A stretch of 64,000 nt of DNA from Dinoroseobacter sp965279125 (GTDB taxonomy: Bacteria > Pseudomonadota > Alphaproteobacteria > Rhodobacterales > Rhodobacteraceae), in assembly GCA_965279125.1 (NCBI GenBank), contig CBDIHL010000037.1, forward strand, positions 62,001 to 126,000, written 5' to 3'. The position numbers and the translations under genes were made by a program. Of the stretch, positions 51,901-60,545 are shown one piece after another. Below the pieces are notes generated by a model. That model did not search any database. It saw only the letters and a list, made by a program, of their open reading frames with translations, and had not been told where the DNA came from. Numbering within the stretch: position 1 is the stretch's first letter; the number at the start of each line of letters is the position of its first letter.

Positions 51901-51947
51901 ATGCGAGCCATTCGCAAGAAGTCAATGCTGTTGCGACTTATTCGCAA
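51901..51947 (-). promoter_or_regulatory. Two tandem 17-bp operators before the metal transporter
   Basis: TTGCGACTTATTCGCAA at 51931-51947 is a perfect inverted repeat (TTGCGA-N5-TCGCAA). ATGCGAGCCATTCGCAA at 51901-51917 is the same motif with one mismatch, 30 bases away. They lie 55-101 bases before the start codon, as operators for a Fur-family manganese or iron regulator (Mur/Fur type) would. The regulator is not in the window. Confidence 0.7.
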
Positions 51948-51957
51948 TTAAAACCGG

Positions 51958-52938
51958 TCACGCCCCTGCGAGCTCTTGGACCAACGCCCAATCCTTGTCA
52001 CTGACCTCAACCGACTTGGCCCGTCCGCGCGCCGAGCCAGGCATCCGCGCACCGGGCTGCGCGGTCACGGCCTCCGACACCCGTGCCAAACGCTCGAAAA
52101 AGGCAGGCGAGGTGCCGGGATCGAGCGCGATATAAAACTGCCCCAACCGGTGCGGCGGTCCTTCGGCGAGTTTCAACCCACCCACATCGACAGAGTTGAC
52201 CGAGCCCGTCATGCCCGCCGCCAATACCTCAGCCATCAAGCCAAAGCCAAAGCCCTTTGGCCCGCCGAGCGAGGCAAGCGCGCCCTGCAACGCCTGCGCC
52301 GGATCGGTTGTTGGCGCGCCATCTGGCCCCACGGCCCAAGTGTCGGGGATCGCATCGTCCGCCGCTTTCGCGTCCTTGATCGCGCCCAGCGCCACCATCG
52401 AAGTCGCCGCATCGAAATGCAGCCCCACACCGCCCTGCCCGTCTGGCACCGAGAACGCCACCGGATTGGTCCCGATCACCGGCGTGCTGCCACCCGGCGG
52501 GGCGACGACAGGCGAGGCATTTGTAAAGCCGATCCCGATCAAGCCATGGGCCGCGATCTGTTCGGTGAAATACCCCAGCGAGGTGCAGGTATGGCTGTTG
52601 GCGACCCCAAGCGCTGCGATACCTTGGGCAGCGGTCGCCAGCGCCAAAGTTTCAAGCGCGCGTGAAAATGCAGGTTGCGCAAACCCTTGTCGCGCGTCCG
52701 ACCGGATCATACCGGGGCGCAGGCTTTCGACCACCGGCTCAGCCGCGCCATCGACGCGGCCCGTGGACAACGCACCACAATAGCTTTCCATATAGCTCAA
52801 CCCGCAAATGCGATTGCCGATCTGCTCGGCCCGCGCGGTTGCCCGAGCCACCTCAGAGGCCACCCAACGGGCAGCTCCATGGGCTTCCAAGGCGCGCTGA
52901 CACACCGCTTCAATCTCGTTCACCGCGACCAAGCTCAT
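51958..52938 (-). CDS. Ldh family oxidoreductase (malate/L-lactate dehydrogenase type)
   Basis: The 326-residue protein belongs to the NAD(P)-dependent Ldh/YlbC fold: GIAALGVANSHTCTSLGYF with the catalytic-region histidine, PVIGTNPVAFSVPDGQ and GPKGFGFGLMAEVLAAGMTG. Members reduce malate, ureidoglycolate or imino acids such as piperideine-2-carboxylate; the substrate here is open. Not linked to the metal operon. Confidence 0.88.
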   Translation of the reverse strand: MSLVAVNEIEAVCQRALEAHGAARWVASEVARATARAEQIGNRICGLSYMESYCGALSTGRVDGAAEPVVESLRPGMIRSDARQGFAQPAFSRALETLALATAAQGIAALGVANSHTCTSLGYFTEQIAAHGLIGIGFTNASPVVAPPGGSTPVIGTNPVAFSVPDGQGGVGLHFDAATSMVALGAIKDAKAADDAIPDTWAVGPDGAPTTDPAQALQGALASLGGPKGFGFGLMAEVLAAGMTGSVNSVDVGGLKLAEGPPHRLGQFYIALDPGTSPAFFERLARVSEAVTAQPGARMPGSARGRAKSVEVSDKDWALVQELAGA

Positions 52939-52951
52939 ACAAACCTCCGTT

Positions 52952-52975
52952 TCAGGGTTCCATAAATACTCAAAC
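52952..52975 (-). terminator. Degenerate GAGTATTT motif after lolD
   Basis: On the minus strand TGAGTATTTATGG begins at the lolD stop codon itself (TGA at 52970-52972). It is a weaker copy of the motif found at 23761, 38563 and 60074, in the same sense position. Confidence 0.35.
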
Positions 52976-53638
52976 CAGCACCCCGTTATCCAATTTCAAA
53001 ATCCGGTCCATACGATCCGCCAACGCCAGGTTATGCGTCGCAATCAGTGCCGACAGCCCGGTCTCGCGCACCAGCGCCATGAGCGCGGCAAACACCACGT
53101 CCGAGGTTTCGGGGTCGAGATTGCCAGTCGGCTCGTCCGCCAGCAGCAGTTTTGGGCGGTTGGCCAAGGCCCGACAGATCGCAACGCGCTGCTGCTCGCC
53201 GCCCGACAAGGCCGCCGGACGGTGGCCCGCGCGCGCGGCAATTCCCACGCCGTCCAACAACTCCAACGCCCGCGCTTGCGCCTCACCGCGCGTCACACCG
53301 TTGGCAAGCTGCGGCAAGATCAGATTTTCGGCGGCGGTAAATTCGGGCAGCAGGTGATGGAACTGGTAGACGAAGCCGATGTCGCGGCGCCGGGCCTGGG
53401 TGCGTGCCCGGTCCGGCAAGCCCGTCATATCAACACCGCCCAATGTCACCGTCCCCGCATCGGGCGTATCGAGAAGCCCTGCCATATGCAGCAAGGTGGA
53501 TTTGCCGGCACCAGACGGGGCAACAAGGGCCACGACTTCCCCCGGCTGCAAGCTCACATTGGCACCACGCAAAACGGCGATTTCGCCGTCCCGGTAGCTT
53601 TTCTCGATCCCCGACAGGTCCAGCACGGCCTCACTCAT
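52970..53638 (-). CDS. lolD: Lipoprotein-releasing ABC transporter ATPase
   Basis: LolD powers extraction of lipoproteins from the inner membrane. The 222-residue ATPase has Walker A LVAPSGAGKSTLLHMAGLLD, FVYQFHHLLPEFTAAENL (the Lol motif LLPEF), signature LSGGEQQRVAICRAL, and Walker B LLLADEPTGNLDPETS. Start overlaps the upstream permease stop by eight bases, so both are translated together. Confidence 0.95.
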   Translation of the reverse strand: MSEAVLDLSGIEKSYRDGEIAVLRGANVSLQPGEVVALVAPSGAGKSTLLHMAGLLDTPDAGTVTLGGVDMTGLPDRARTQARRRDIGFVYQFHHLLPEFTAAENLILPQLANGVTRGEAQARALELLDGVGIAARAGHRPAALSGGEQQRVAICRALANRPKLLLADEPTGNLDPETSDVVFAALMALVRETGLSALIATHNLALADRMDRILKLDNGVLV

Positions 53639-54929
53639 AGCGCAGCGCCTCCACCGGGTTCATGCGGGCCGCACGCCGCGCCGGGAAGATCGTCACCACG
53701 AAGGACAGCCCAAGCGACAAGGCCACCGCACTCATCACATCGCCAAATTCCAGCCGCGCGGGCAGCTCGTAAATCCCCCGGATCGACGGATCCCACACAC
53801 CGCCGCCAGCCACGTAATTCACGAACGAGAAGATCGGGTCGATATACACCGCAAACAGACACCCGAGGATCACGCCCAGCCCGGTGCCGATGATCCCGGT
53901 AAACGCCCCGCAGATAAAAAAGACCCGCAGGATCGAGCCTTCGCTCAAGCCAATCGTGCGCAAAATCCCCACATCTCGGCCCTTGTTTTTCACCAGCATG
54001 ATCAGGCCCGACACGATATTCATCGCCGCGATCAGCACGAGGATCGACAAGATGATAAACATCACATTATCCTCGATATCGAGCGCGCGCAGGAACGAGC
54101 CGCTCGCGTCTCGCCATGTCCAGATCAGCGTATCATCGCCAGACGCGTTCAGAATGTCCAAAAAGAGGTCATCCACCGCCTCGGGATCCGTCACCATCAC
54201 CTCGATCTCGTCCGCAGCCCCGCCTCGGTTGAAGTAACTTTGCGCCTCGCCAAACGGCATATAGACCCGCGTGCGGTCGATATCATAGCGCCCGACGCTG
54301 AAGATATGCACGATCTCATAAGACTTCACACGCGGGCTGGTGCCAAAGGCCGTGCGCACCCCGTCGGGACTGATCAGCTTGATCCGGTCACCGACAGCCG
54401 CGTTAAGTTGCTGGGCCACGCCCGACCCGATGGACACCCCCTCGGAGAACCGCGCGAGGCTGCCAAACTCCTGCTCGGGGCTGACGATACCGGGCAGGCT
54501 CAGCAAATCGGCCTCGGAAACCCCGTAAACCTCCACGCCCGCATTGCGACTGCGCAGCGAGGTCATGACCTGCCCGCGCACCAAGGGGGCCGCGCGCGTG
54601 ACGAAAGGCAGCCCCGCAAGGCGGGCGGCACGCGCCTCGTAATCCTCGATGGAACGGGTCGTCTGGCCGTTCTCGTCCACGCGCAAGGTGGTATAGACGG
54701 TGATATGGGCATTGGCCCCAAGGATCGTGCCAACAAATTCATGCCGAAAGCCCGACCGCACAGCGAGCGTGGCGATCAAGGCAAACACCGCAAGCGTAAT
54801 GCCGATCAGGCTGATCCAGGTCATCACGCTGACGCCCCCCTCAGCCCGGCGCGCGCGCAGGTAGCGCCACGCGATCATCCATTCAAACGGGGCGAAGGGC
54901 CCGGGTGTCTTGGTGTGGGTTTGCGCCAT
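53631..54929 (-). CDS. lolC: Lipoprotein-releasing system permease LolC/LolE
   Basis: The 432-residue MacB/FtsX-type permease has four membrane segments: one near residue 38 (GITLAVFALIATLAVRSGFR), then a large periplasmic part, and three in the C-terminal third (MFIILSILVLIAAMNIVSGL). In alphaproteobacteria one LolC/E protein often forms a homodimer, which fits the single gene here with lolD. Confidence 0.93.
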   Translation of the reverse strand: MAQTHTKTPGPFAPFEWMIAWRYLRARRAEGGVSVMTWISLIGITLAVFALIATLAVRSGFRHEFVGTILGANAHITVYTTLRVDENGQTTRSIEDYEARAARLAGLPFVTRAAPLVRGQVMTSLRSRNAGVEVYGVSEADLLSLPGIVSPEQEFGSLARFSEGVSIGSGVAQQLNAAVGDRIKLISPDGVRTAFGTSPRVKSYEIVHIFSVGRYDIDRTRVYMPFGEAQSYFNRGGAADEIEVMVTDPEAVDDLFLDILNASGDDTLIWTWRDASGSFLRALDIEDNVMFIILSILVLIAAMNIVSGLIMLVKNKGRDVGILRTIGLSEGSILRVFFICGAFTGIIGTGLGVILGCLFAVYIDPIFSFVNYVAGGGVWDPSIRGIYELPARLEFGDVMSAVALSLGLSFVVTIFPARRAARMNPVEALRYE

Positions 54930-55119
54930 GTTGGGGTCCGGTGCTGCTGCTCGCGCGGAAGGTGGGGGTTGGGGGCGAGGAGGTCAAGCGGTGGTGAGGT
55001 GCGGCGTCGCGGCGAATGCGCTTTCCGGGTAGCGACTGCACACCAAAGTTCTGCATGGACGCGGGTTGCAGTCCAAGACTACGGTAACAATCGCCCAACC
55101 CCAAAAGAGGCCAGATCAG

Positions 55120-55470
55120 GTGAAGACCAAACGTTTCCCGTATCCCGGCCTGGGTCGCTGCGAGGCCGTCGTGTCAGACGGCATCGTCTATGCCGTTGCC
55201 ACTGATCCAGTGTCATCGGACACGATACACTTACAAACACGTAATGCCCTCGCGGAGCTGGACCGGATCCTCAGAAACGCGAACAGCGGAAAACCGGGCT
55301 TGCTGCAAGCAACTGTGTATCTCAGCGACATACAGCAAAAGCCTGAACTCGACGAGGTCTGGATCGATTGGATCGGCCCCGAACAGAATTGGCCCCAGCG
55401 TGCGTGTGTTGGTGTTGATCTGGATGAGGGGTGCCTCATCGAAATCGTCGTTACCGCGAAGACACTCTGA
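55120..55470 (+). CDS. RidA family protein
   Basis: The 116-residue protein resembles RidA/YjgF enamine deaminases (GRCEAVVSDGIVYAVATDP, LLQATVYLSDIQQKPELDEV, PQRACVGVDLDEGCLIEIVV). RidA proteins remove 2-aminoacrylate. In the last block the conserved arginine of the active subset is at PQRACVGV. Start GTG 55120 follows AAAAGAGG; a TTG at 55066 has no site. Confidence 0.82.
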   Translation: MKTKRFPYPGLGRCEAVVSDGIVYAVATDPVSSDTIHLQTRNALAELDRILRNANSGKPGLLQATVYLSDIQQKPELDEVWIDWIGPEQNWPQRACVGVDLDEGCLIEIVVTAKTL

Positions 55471-55654
55471 TCCAGAGACCCCAGGTGACATTCATTTGTC
55501 TCACGGCATCCATGCCCGAGCGGGCCTTGCGCAACATTGACTGTGCACGACATCCTATCGCAGTCAGACTTGACTTTGGCCTGCCCGCGCCCTCGCCTTG
55601 CGGCCCATTCGGCTTATCTGTCACTCCATCTCCCATACAAGCTGGACCATCACT

Positions 55655-56842
55655 ATGACCCTCGGGGCCGTCACCAAGAATGCCAGCTTCCTCGGTCTGC
55701 TGAGCGCCAACACGATCCTCAGCTCGGCCATGCCGCTGTTGATCATCCTTGGCGGGTTGGCCGGATTGATGTTGGCCCCGAGCACCGCACTCGCAACCTT
55801 GCCCGCATCTTTGCAAACCCTCGCCGGGTTCCTGGCCGCCGCCCCGTTTTCGCTCCTGATGGGCAAGCGCGGGCGCAAGGTCGGCTTTCTGGTGGGGGCG
55901 GGCTGCGCGATCCTTGGGGCCTCACTGGGCGTTTGGGCCGTGGTCAGTGGCAGTTTCGTCCTTTTGTGCATTGCGCATATGGCCTTGGGGGCGGCGCTAT
56001 CGTGTTATCTGTATTTCCGCTTCGCCGCTGCCGAGACGGTCAGCCCTGCGTGGCAGCCCGTGGCGATTTCGCTTATGCTAACCTCGGGCCTCGTGGCCGC
56101 TTTGATCGGCCCGCAGGTGTTCATCATGGCCAAAGATGCGCTGGCCCCGGTGCCGTTGGCCGGGGCCTATGTGGCGATCATTGCGCTGACACTCGCAGGC
56201 ATCGTGCCGTTGATCTTTACACGCCTGGCAGCTGCCCCTGCGGCTCCATCTCAAACACTGCGCCAGCGGTTGGCAGCACTCGCCTTGCTGCGTCATGGGC
56301 CAGTGCGCCTCGCCGTTGGGCTAGGCGCAGTTTCGCAAGGGATCATGGTGTTTATGATGGTGCCCACACCCCTTGCGATGATCGGATGTGGACTCAGCGA
56401 GGCGCAGGCGGGGGACGTCATTCGTTGGCACGTGATCGCAATGTTCGCGCCGAGCTTCGTGACAGGACTGCTGATCAAGCGGTTCGGCGTGCGTCTCATC
56501 GCAGGGGTCGGTCTGGTCTTGCTAATCGCATCCACACTCGTAGCGCTCAGCGGGATGGAGGTCGGATACTTCTACATCTCGCTGGTCTTGCTGGGGCTGG
56601 GCTGGAACTTCTGCTTCATCGGGGCGACAGCAATGCTGGCCGAGGCCGTGCCCGAGCAGGAGAAGGCGGTGGTTCAAGGGGCCAATGAGACCGCCCTCGC
56701 GCTGGTCTCGACCGTTGGGGCTTTCGCTGGGGGCGCGATCATCGCCGGGTTCGGATGGGTGGTGCTGGCGATATTTGCACTGGCGGCGCTGGTGGTGGTG
56801 AGTGGGGTTCTGGTGGTGGATGGGCAGCGCATGGCGGGGTGA
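55655..56842 (+). CDS. MFS transporter
   Basis: The 395-residue protein has 12 membrane segments with the MFS loop LLMGKRGRKVGFLVGAGC between segments 2 and 3. The full-length layout is that of small drug or metabolite exporters; substrate unknown. The start at 55655 (MTLGAVTKNASFLG) is chosen because the 19 upstream residues are not hydrophobic and look like leader noise. Confidence 0.9.
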   Translation: MTLGAVTKNASFLGLLSANTILSSAMPLLIILGGLAGLMLAPSTALATLPASLQTLAGFLAAAPFSLLMGKRGRKVGFLVGAGCAILGASLGVWAVVSGSFVLLCIAHMALGAALSCYLYFRFAAAETVSPAWQPVAISLMLTSGLVAALIGPQVFIMAKDALAPVPLAGAYVAIIALTLAGIVPLIFTRLAAAPAAPSQTLRQRLAALALLRHGPVRLAVGLGAVSQGIMVFMMVPTPLAMIGCGLSEAQAGDVIRWHVIAMFAPSFVTGLLIKRFGVRLIAGVGLVLLIASTLVALSGMEVGYFYISLVLLGLGWNFCFIGATAMLAEAVPEQEKAVVQGANETALALVSTVGAFAGGAIIAGFGWVVLAIFALAALVVVSGVLVVDGQRMAG

Positions 56843-56892
56843 GTATGCGCCTTCCGGTGACCAACGTTGCATCTGTCGTGCACCCCGCGCCG

Positions 56893-57474
56893 CTAGCGTT
56901 CACCGATGAAAGCGGCAAACGCATCGGAACACTCAAACGACAACGCACACTGCCCGTCGCTGTTTAGGATCCCTTCAATTGCCTGTAGCGATCGGGTGGG
57001 TTCATCAAGTATTGTCGTCACGACATGCGTGGTCCATGGACCTGAACGGGTCAATGACCCGCTACTCAGGGTTGGTCCAAAGCTGCGCTTCAGCGCCTCG
57101 TGCTCGTCCGCTGGAAAGGGCCTCAGAAGTATTTCCATAACATCAGGGCTCGGAGGAGACCCGAGTCGGCTCACGGCATCGCCGAAATCGCGGGCTGCGC
57201 CCGGCGTCAACTGTTCCGCACCTGCGACACAGCGCTCTATATAAAGAGACGGCATCGCATGGGTTGATATGAATAGCGTGCCAGAATGTGCCTCCAGAGC
57301 GGCTTCGATATCAGCAATGACGCTGACATCGTGGCGCACACCCAACTGCTTGCCGACAAATGATATTGCCGCGGGAGAGACATGTAAAAAATCGGTGCAA
57401 ACATAGATTTCTGCCAACGCCGATGACGACGGCATGAGGCTCAAGCAAAGCACTGCACCTAATCGATTTGTCAC
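56893..57474 (-). CDS. Exported protein of unknown function
   Basis: The product of about 193 residues starts at GTG 57474 (TNRLGAVLCLSLMPSSSALA, a signal peptide) with AACAGAGG just before it. The mature part (EIYVCTDFLHVSPAAISFVG) contains cysteines and a middle SPDVMEILLRPFPADEHEAL. No family is recognised. Part of the upstream frame to 57606 overlaps the GrpB gene and is noise. Confidence 0.65.
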   Translation of the reverse strand: MTNRLGAVLCLSLMPSSSALAEIYVCTDFLHVSPAAISFVGKQLGVRHDVSVIADIEAALEAHSGTLFISTHAMPSLYIERCVAGAEQLTPGAARDFGDAVSRLGSPPSPDVMEILLRPFPADEHEALKRSFGPTLSSGSLTRSGPWTTHVVTTILDEPTRSLQAIEGILNSDGQCALSFECSDAFAAFIGER

Positions 57475-57575
57475 CCTCTGTTCCCTCGCGTTTTGGCGCG
57501 CACCCGATGCAAACCGGACGCACGCGCGGATGTTTCGTGCCCGGCGATACAAGCGCACTGTTTTGCATGCCAAGG

Positions 57576-58103
57576 TTAGGGCCGTCTCTGCGATCCACCA
57601 AACCACTTCACAGCCTCGCGCTCCACCCGCTTCACGAACGCGTCTTTCCCGTCCATGTAGCCGTCGGCCTCGTCCCCTTTTGCAACCAGCGTCTGCTTCA
57701 GTTTTCCATACTCTGCGGCCACATCAGGATACGCTCTCAGGTAGTCGCGAAACGCGAGGTGGCGCACCAAGTGATGTGATCCGCTCTCGAACGCATGGAC
57801 CTGGACCAGCCGCTCTCCGCCCGCGCTGTCTTTGCGAAAGTAGCGCCGCCCCTCGATCCCGAACGCGCCCATGACCTCGTAGCCGATCCCCGCCATTTGA
57901 GCTGCCCGCGCGTCTAGGGCTGCGTGGCTCGAGACCTCTGCCAGCACATCGATGATCGGTTTGGCCACGAGCCCCGGAACGGAGGTGCTGCCGATGTGAT
58001 GGAGGGCGCGCGCGCACGTGTCCATCGCCGCGCGCAAACCCTTAGTCTCCTGTTCGAAGCGCGCAGCCCAAGACGCGTCATGACTTACGATTTTGATCGG
58101 CAT
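57576..58103 (-). CDS. GrpB family protein (UPF0157)
   Basis: The 175-residue protein belongs to the GrpB/nucleotidyltransferase-like family: PIKIVSHDASWAARFEQETK, then HHIGSTSVPGLVAKPIIDVL, which is the family's nucleotide-binding signature, and LVQVHAFESGSHHLVRHLAF. Often found alone or fused to dephospho-CoA kinase; function not settled. Start at 58103. Confidence 0.9.
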   Translation of the reverse strand: MPIKIVSHDASWAARFEQETKGLRAAMDTCARALHHIGSTSVPGLVAKPIIDVLAEVSSHAALDARAAQMAGIGYEVMGAFGIEGRRYFRKDSAGGERLVQVHAFESGSHHLVRHLAFRDYLRAYPDVAAEYGKLKQTLVAKGDEADGYMDGKDAFVKRVEREAVKWFGGSQRRP

Positions 58104-58366
58104 AGCGGCACTCTGGCTTGGGATCATCACGCCGCACTTACTTGCACATCCATTAAGTCCAGTCACGCAAGTGTCATAGAGCCAATCCGTAGAAACCGGG
58201 TTGCACCGCAACGGGGTGTCGCGTTTAATCAACATATGTCATCGTTTGACACTTTCGATCAACAAACCTGCCGCCTGCGAGGGCGATGTCGTTTGTGATC
58301 CAAGCCGCACCGTTTGAGACGTGCGCGCAAAATACACTTAGATAACCAACCGGAGAGAACGATCCC

Positions 58367-60013
58367 ATGAAAGATTTTGCACAAAATGTGCATCCAGCAG
58401 CCGTGATGTATGCTGAGGAAGCACGCGATGGGAAATTGTCCCGCCGCGAGTTTCTGTCGCGCGCCACGTCGCTCGGTGTGACCGCAACCGCTGCGTATGG
58501 CCTTCTGGGCCTGAACGCGCCTGCCAAAGCTGCGGGCCATATGGCCGAAGGCGGCACCTTGCGCATCCAGATGGACGTGCGCCCGTTGAAAGATCCACCC
58601 ACCTTTGACTGGCCACAGCTGGCAAATATCGGTCGCGGTTGGCTGGAATACCTGATCGAATACAGCCGTGACGGTGTGTTCAACGGTCGCTTGCTGGAAT
58701 CGTGGAGCGTCAATGACGACGCCACTCAGTACACCCTGAACATCCGCCCGGGTGTGAAGTGGAACGACGGCACCGACTTCACCAGCGCCGATGTGGCCTA
58801 TAACATCACCCGCTGGGCCGATACGGAAATGGAAGGCAATTCCATGGCCTCGCGCCTGAGCGCAATCATCGATCCTGAGACCGGCAAGCTGGCCGATGGC
58901 GCGATGACGGTTGTGGATGACATGACCGTGGTTCTGGACCTGGCAATGCCCGACATCACGCTGGTCGCAACCTTCTCGGACTACCCCTCGGCGGTTGTGC
59001 AAAACGGCTTCTCAGGCAACCCTGCCGAGAACCAGGTCGGCACCGGCCCGTACCTGATGCCCGAATACGAGGTTGGCGTGAAAGCCGTGCTCGTGAAGAA
59101 CACCGACCATGAGTGGTGGGGCGAAGGTGCTGCCCTCGACCGGATCGAGTTCATCGATTACGGCGTCGAAGGCTCGTCCCATTTCGCGGCGGCTGAGTCC
59201 GACGAGATCGACATGAACTACGAGACTGTCGGCGAGTTTGTGCAGGTCTTCGACGCAATCGGCTGGACCAAGTCCGAAGCGGTCAGCGCGAACTCCATCG
59301 TGTTGCGCACCAACCAGGACGCCACCGACCCCGATGGCAACAAGCCCTATGCGGACGCGCGCGTGCGCCGGGCCTTGGCAATGGCGTGCGACAACGAGGT
59401 GCTGTTGCAACTGGGCTATGACGGTCTGGGTTCGGTCGCGGAAAACCACCATGTGTGCCCGATCCATCCAGAATATGCCGAGCTGCCCCCCCCCGTCTAT
59501 GACCCCGAGGCCGCAGCGGCTTTGATGGCCGAAGCGGGCATGGCCGATTACGAGCACGAGATCATCTCGATCGATGACACGTGGCGTCGCAACACCACCG
59601 ACGCTTTGGCCGCACAGCTGCGCGACGCGGGCTTTAACGTGACGCGCACGGTTCTGCCGGGCTCGACCTTCTGGAACGACTGGGCGAAATACCCCTACTC
59701 GTCCACCGACTGGGGCCACCGCCCGCTTGGCGTGCAGAACCTGACACTGGCCTATAAGTCCGGTGTGGCCTGGAACGAGACCGCCTTTGCCAATGAAGAG
59801 TTCGACACCCTTCTGGCAGAAGCCTCGGCCATCGCGGATGCGGGCAAGCGCTCGGAAGTGATGGCGCGGATCCAGACGATCATGCAGGAAGAAGGCGTGG
59901 TCATTCAGCCGTACTGGCGGTCTGTCTATCGTCACCACAAGGAGAACGTGGTCGGTGCAGAGACGCACCCGATCTTCGAGATCCACCTCTATAAGCTGGG
60001 CTTTGCGGCGTAA
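58367..60013 (+). CDS. Peptide-type ABC transporter substrate-binding protein (family 5), Tat signal
   Basis: The 548-residue protein has a Tat-like signal (LSRREFLSRATSLGVTATAA) preceded by about 24 residues and then a family 5 solute-binding fold with LLESWSVNDDATQYTLNIRP and KWNDGTDFTSADVAYNITRW. Such proteins bind peptides, opines or nickel complexes. No permease or ATPase gene is nearby on either side, so it is an orphan here. The start ATG has GAGAACGATCCC before it. Confidence 0.9.
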   Translation: MKDFAQNVHPAAVMYAEEARDGKLSRREFLSRATSLGVTATAAYGLLGLNAPAKAAGHMAEGGTLRIQMDVRPLKDPPTFDWPQLANIGRGWLEYLIEYSRDGVFNGRLLESWSVNDDATQYTLNIRPGVKWNDGTDFTSADVAYNITRWADTEMEGNSMASRLSAIIDPETGKLADGAMTVVDDMTVVLDLAMPDITLVATFSDYPSAVVQNGFSGNPAENQVGTGPYLMPEYEVGVKAVLVKNTDHEWWGEGAALDRIEFIDYGVEGSSHFAAAESDEIDMNYETVGEFVQVFDAIGWTKSEAVSANSIVLRTNQDATDPDGNKPYADARVRRALAMACDNEVLLQLGYDGLGSVAENHHVCPIHPEYAELPPPVYDPEAAAALMAEAGMADYEHEIISIDDTWRRNTTDALAAQLRDAGFNVTRTVLPGSTFWNDWAKYPYSSTDWGHRPLGVQNLTLAYKSGVAWNETAFANEEFDTLLAEASAIADAGKRSEVMARIQTIMQEEGVVIQPYWRSVYRHHKENVVGAETHPIFEIHLYKLGFAA

Positions 60014-60040
60014 GCTGCATCCTCTGACACAAGAAATGAC

Positions 60041-60068
60041 GGGCTCGGTTCACGCCGGGCCCGTTTTG
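60041..60068 (+). terminator. Intrinsic terminator of the solute-binding protein gene
   Basis: GGGCTCGG (60041-60048) pairs with CCGGGCCC (60055-60062) with one G-U pair across a six-base loop, followed by GTTTTGTCTT. Starts 28 bases after the stop codon. Confidence 0.8.
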
Positions 60069-60073
60069 TCTTC

Positions 60074-60098
60074 GAGTATTTTTAGCAAGAAAGAGTGG
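60074..60098 (+). terminator. GAGTATTTTT-type motif after the terminator
   Basis: GAGTATTTTTAGCAAGAAAG follows the hairpin by about six bases, in sense with the upstream gene, one substitution (A for G) in the shared core. Confidence 0.45.
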
Positions 60099-60109
60099 CG
60101 GCGGTCGGC

Positions 60110-60433
60110 TTACCCTTTGGCCTTCCAATCGCGCTTCCACCCGAACCCGGCGATGAACAGCACGATCCCGTAAGCGATGGTCAGGCCTGCGGAGTCGAGA
60201 ATCCCGTCCAGCTGGTAGAGTTTGCGCGCCGGGAAGCTGGCAAAGATCGCCAGACCCACCAAAACACCAATCGCCACATTCATCTTTTCGATCTTGTGAA
60301 GCGCCAAAGGCGACAGCACCAACGCGATCCCCCCATAGAGCAGCACCGCCACCGAATAGCGCATCCCCAGCCCCACCGAGACCAGCAAGGTGGCCATAAC
60401 GATGCCGAGGATGAGGATGGCGGTTTTATCCAT
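60110..60433 (-). CDS. Small integral membrane protein
   Basis: The 107-residue protein (start MDKTAILILGIVMATLLVSV at 60433) has about four hydrophobic segments and ends in a basic KRDWKAKG tail. No family is recognised. The longer frame to 60577 is an extension through a gap and is rejected. It follows amtB on the same strand, with a 112-bp gap, so it may be part of the same transcript. Confidence 0.72.
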   Translation of the reverse strand: MDKTAILILGIVMATLLVSVGLGMRYSVAVLLYGGIALVLSPLALHKIEKMNVAIGVLVGLAIFASFPARKLYQLDGILDSAGLTIAYGIVLFIAGFGWKRDWKAKG

Positions 60434-60545
60434 TGGACTGCGTGCTCCGGTGTTCTGCGAGCTGAGCTTATTTGCCCGCACCGAGAACCGCAAATGCAAA
60501 GGCCCGACTTGGGGGGCCGGGCCTTTGTTCTGGATATGGAATTGT

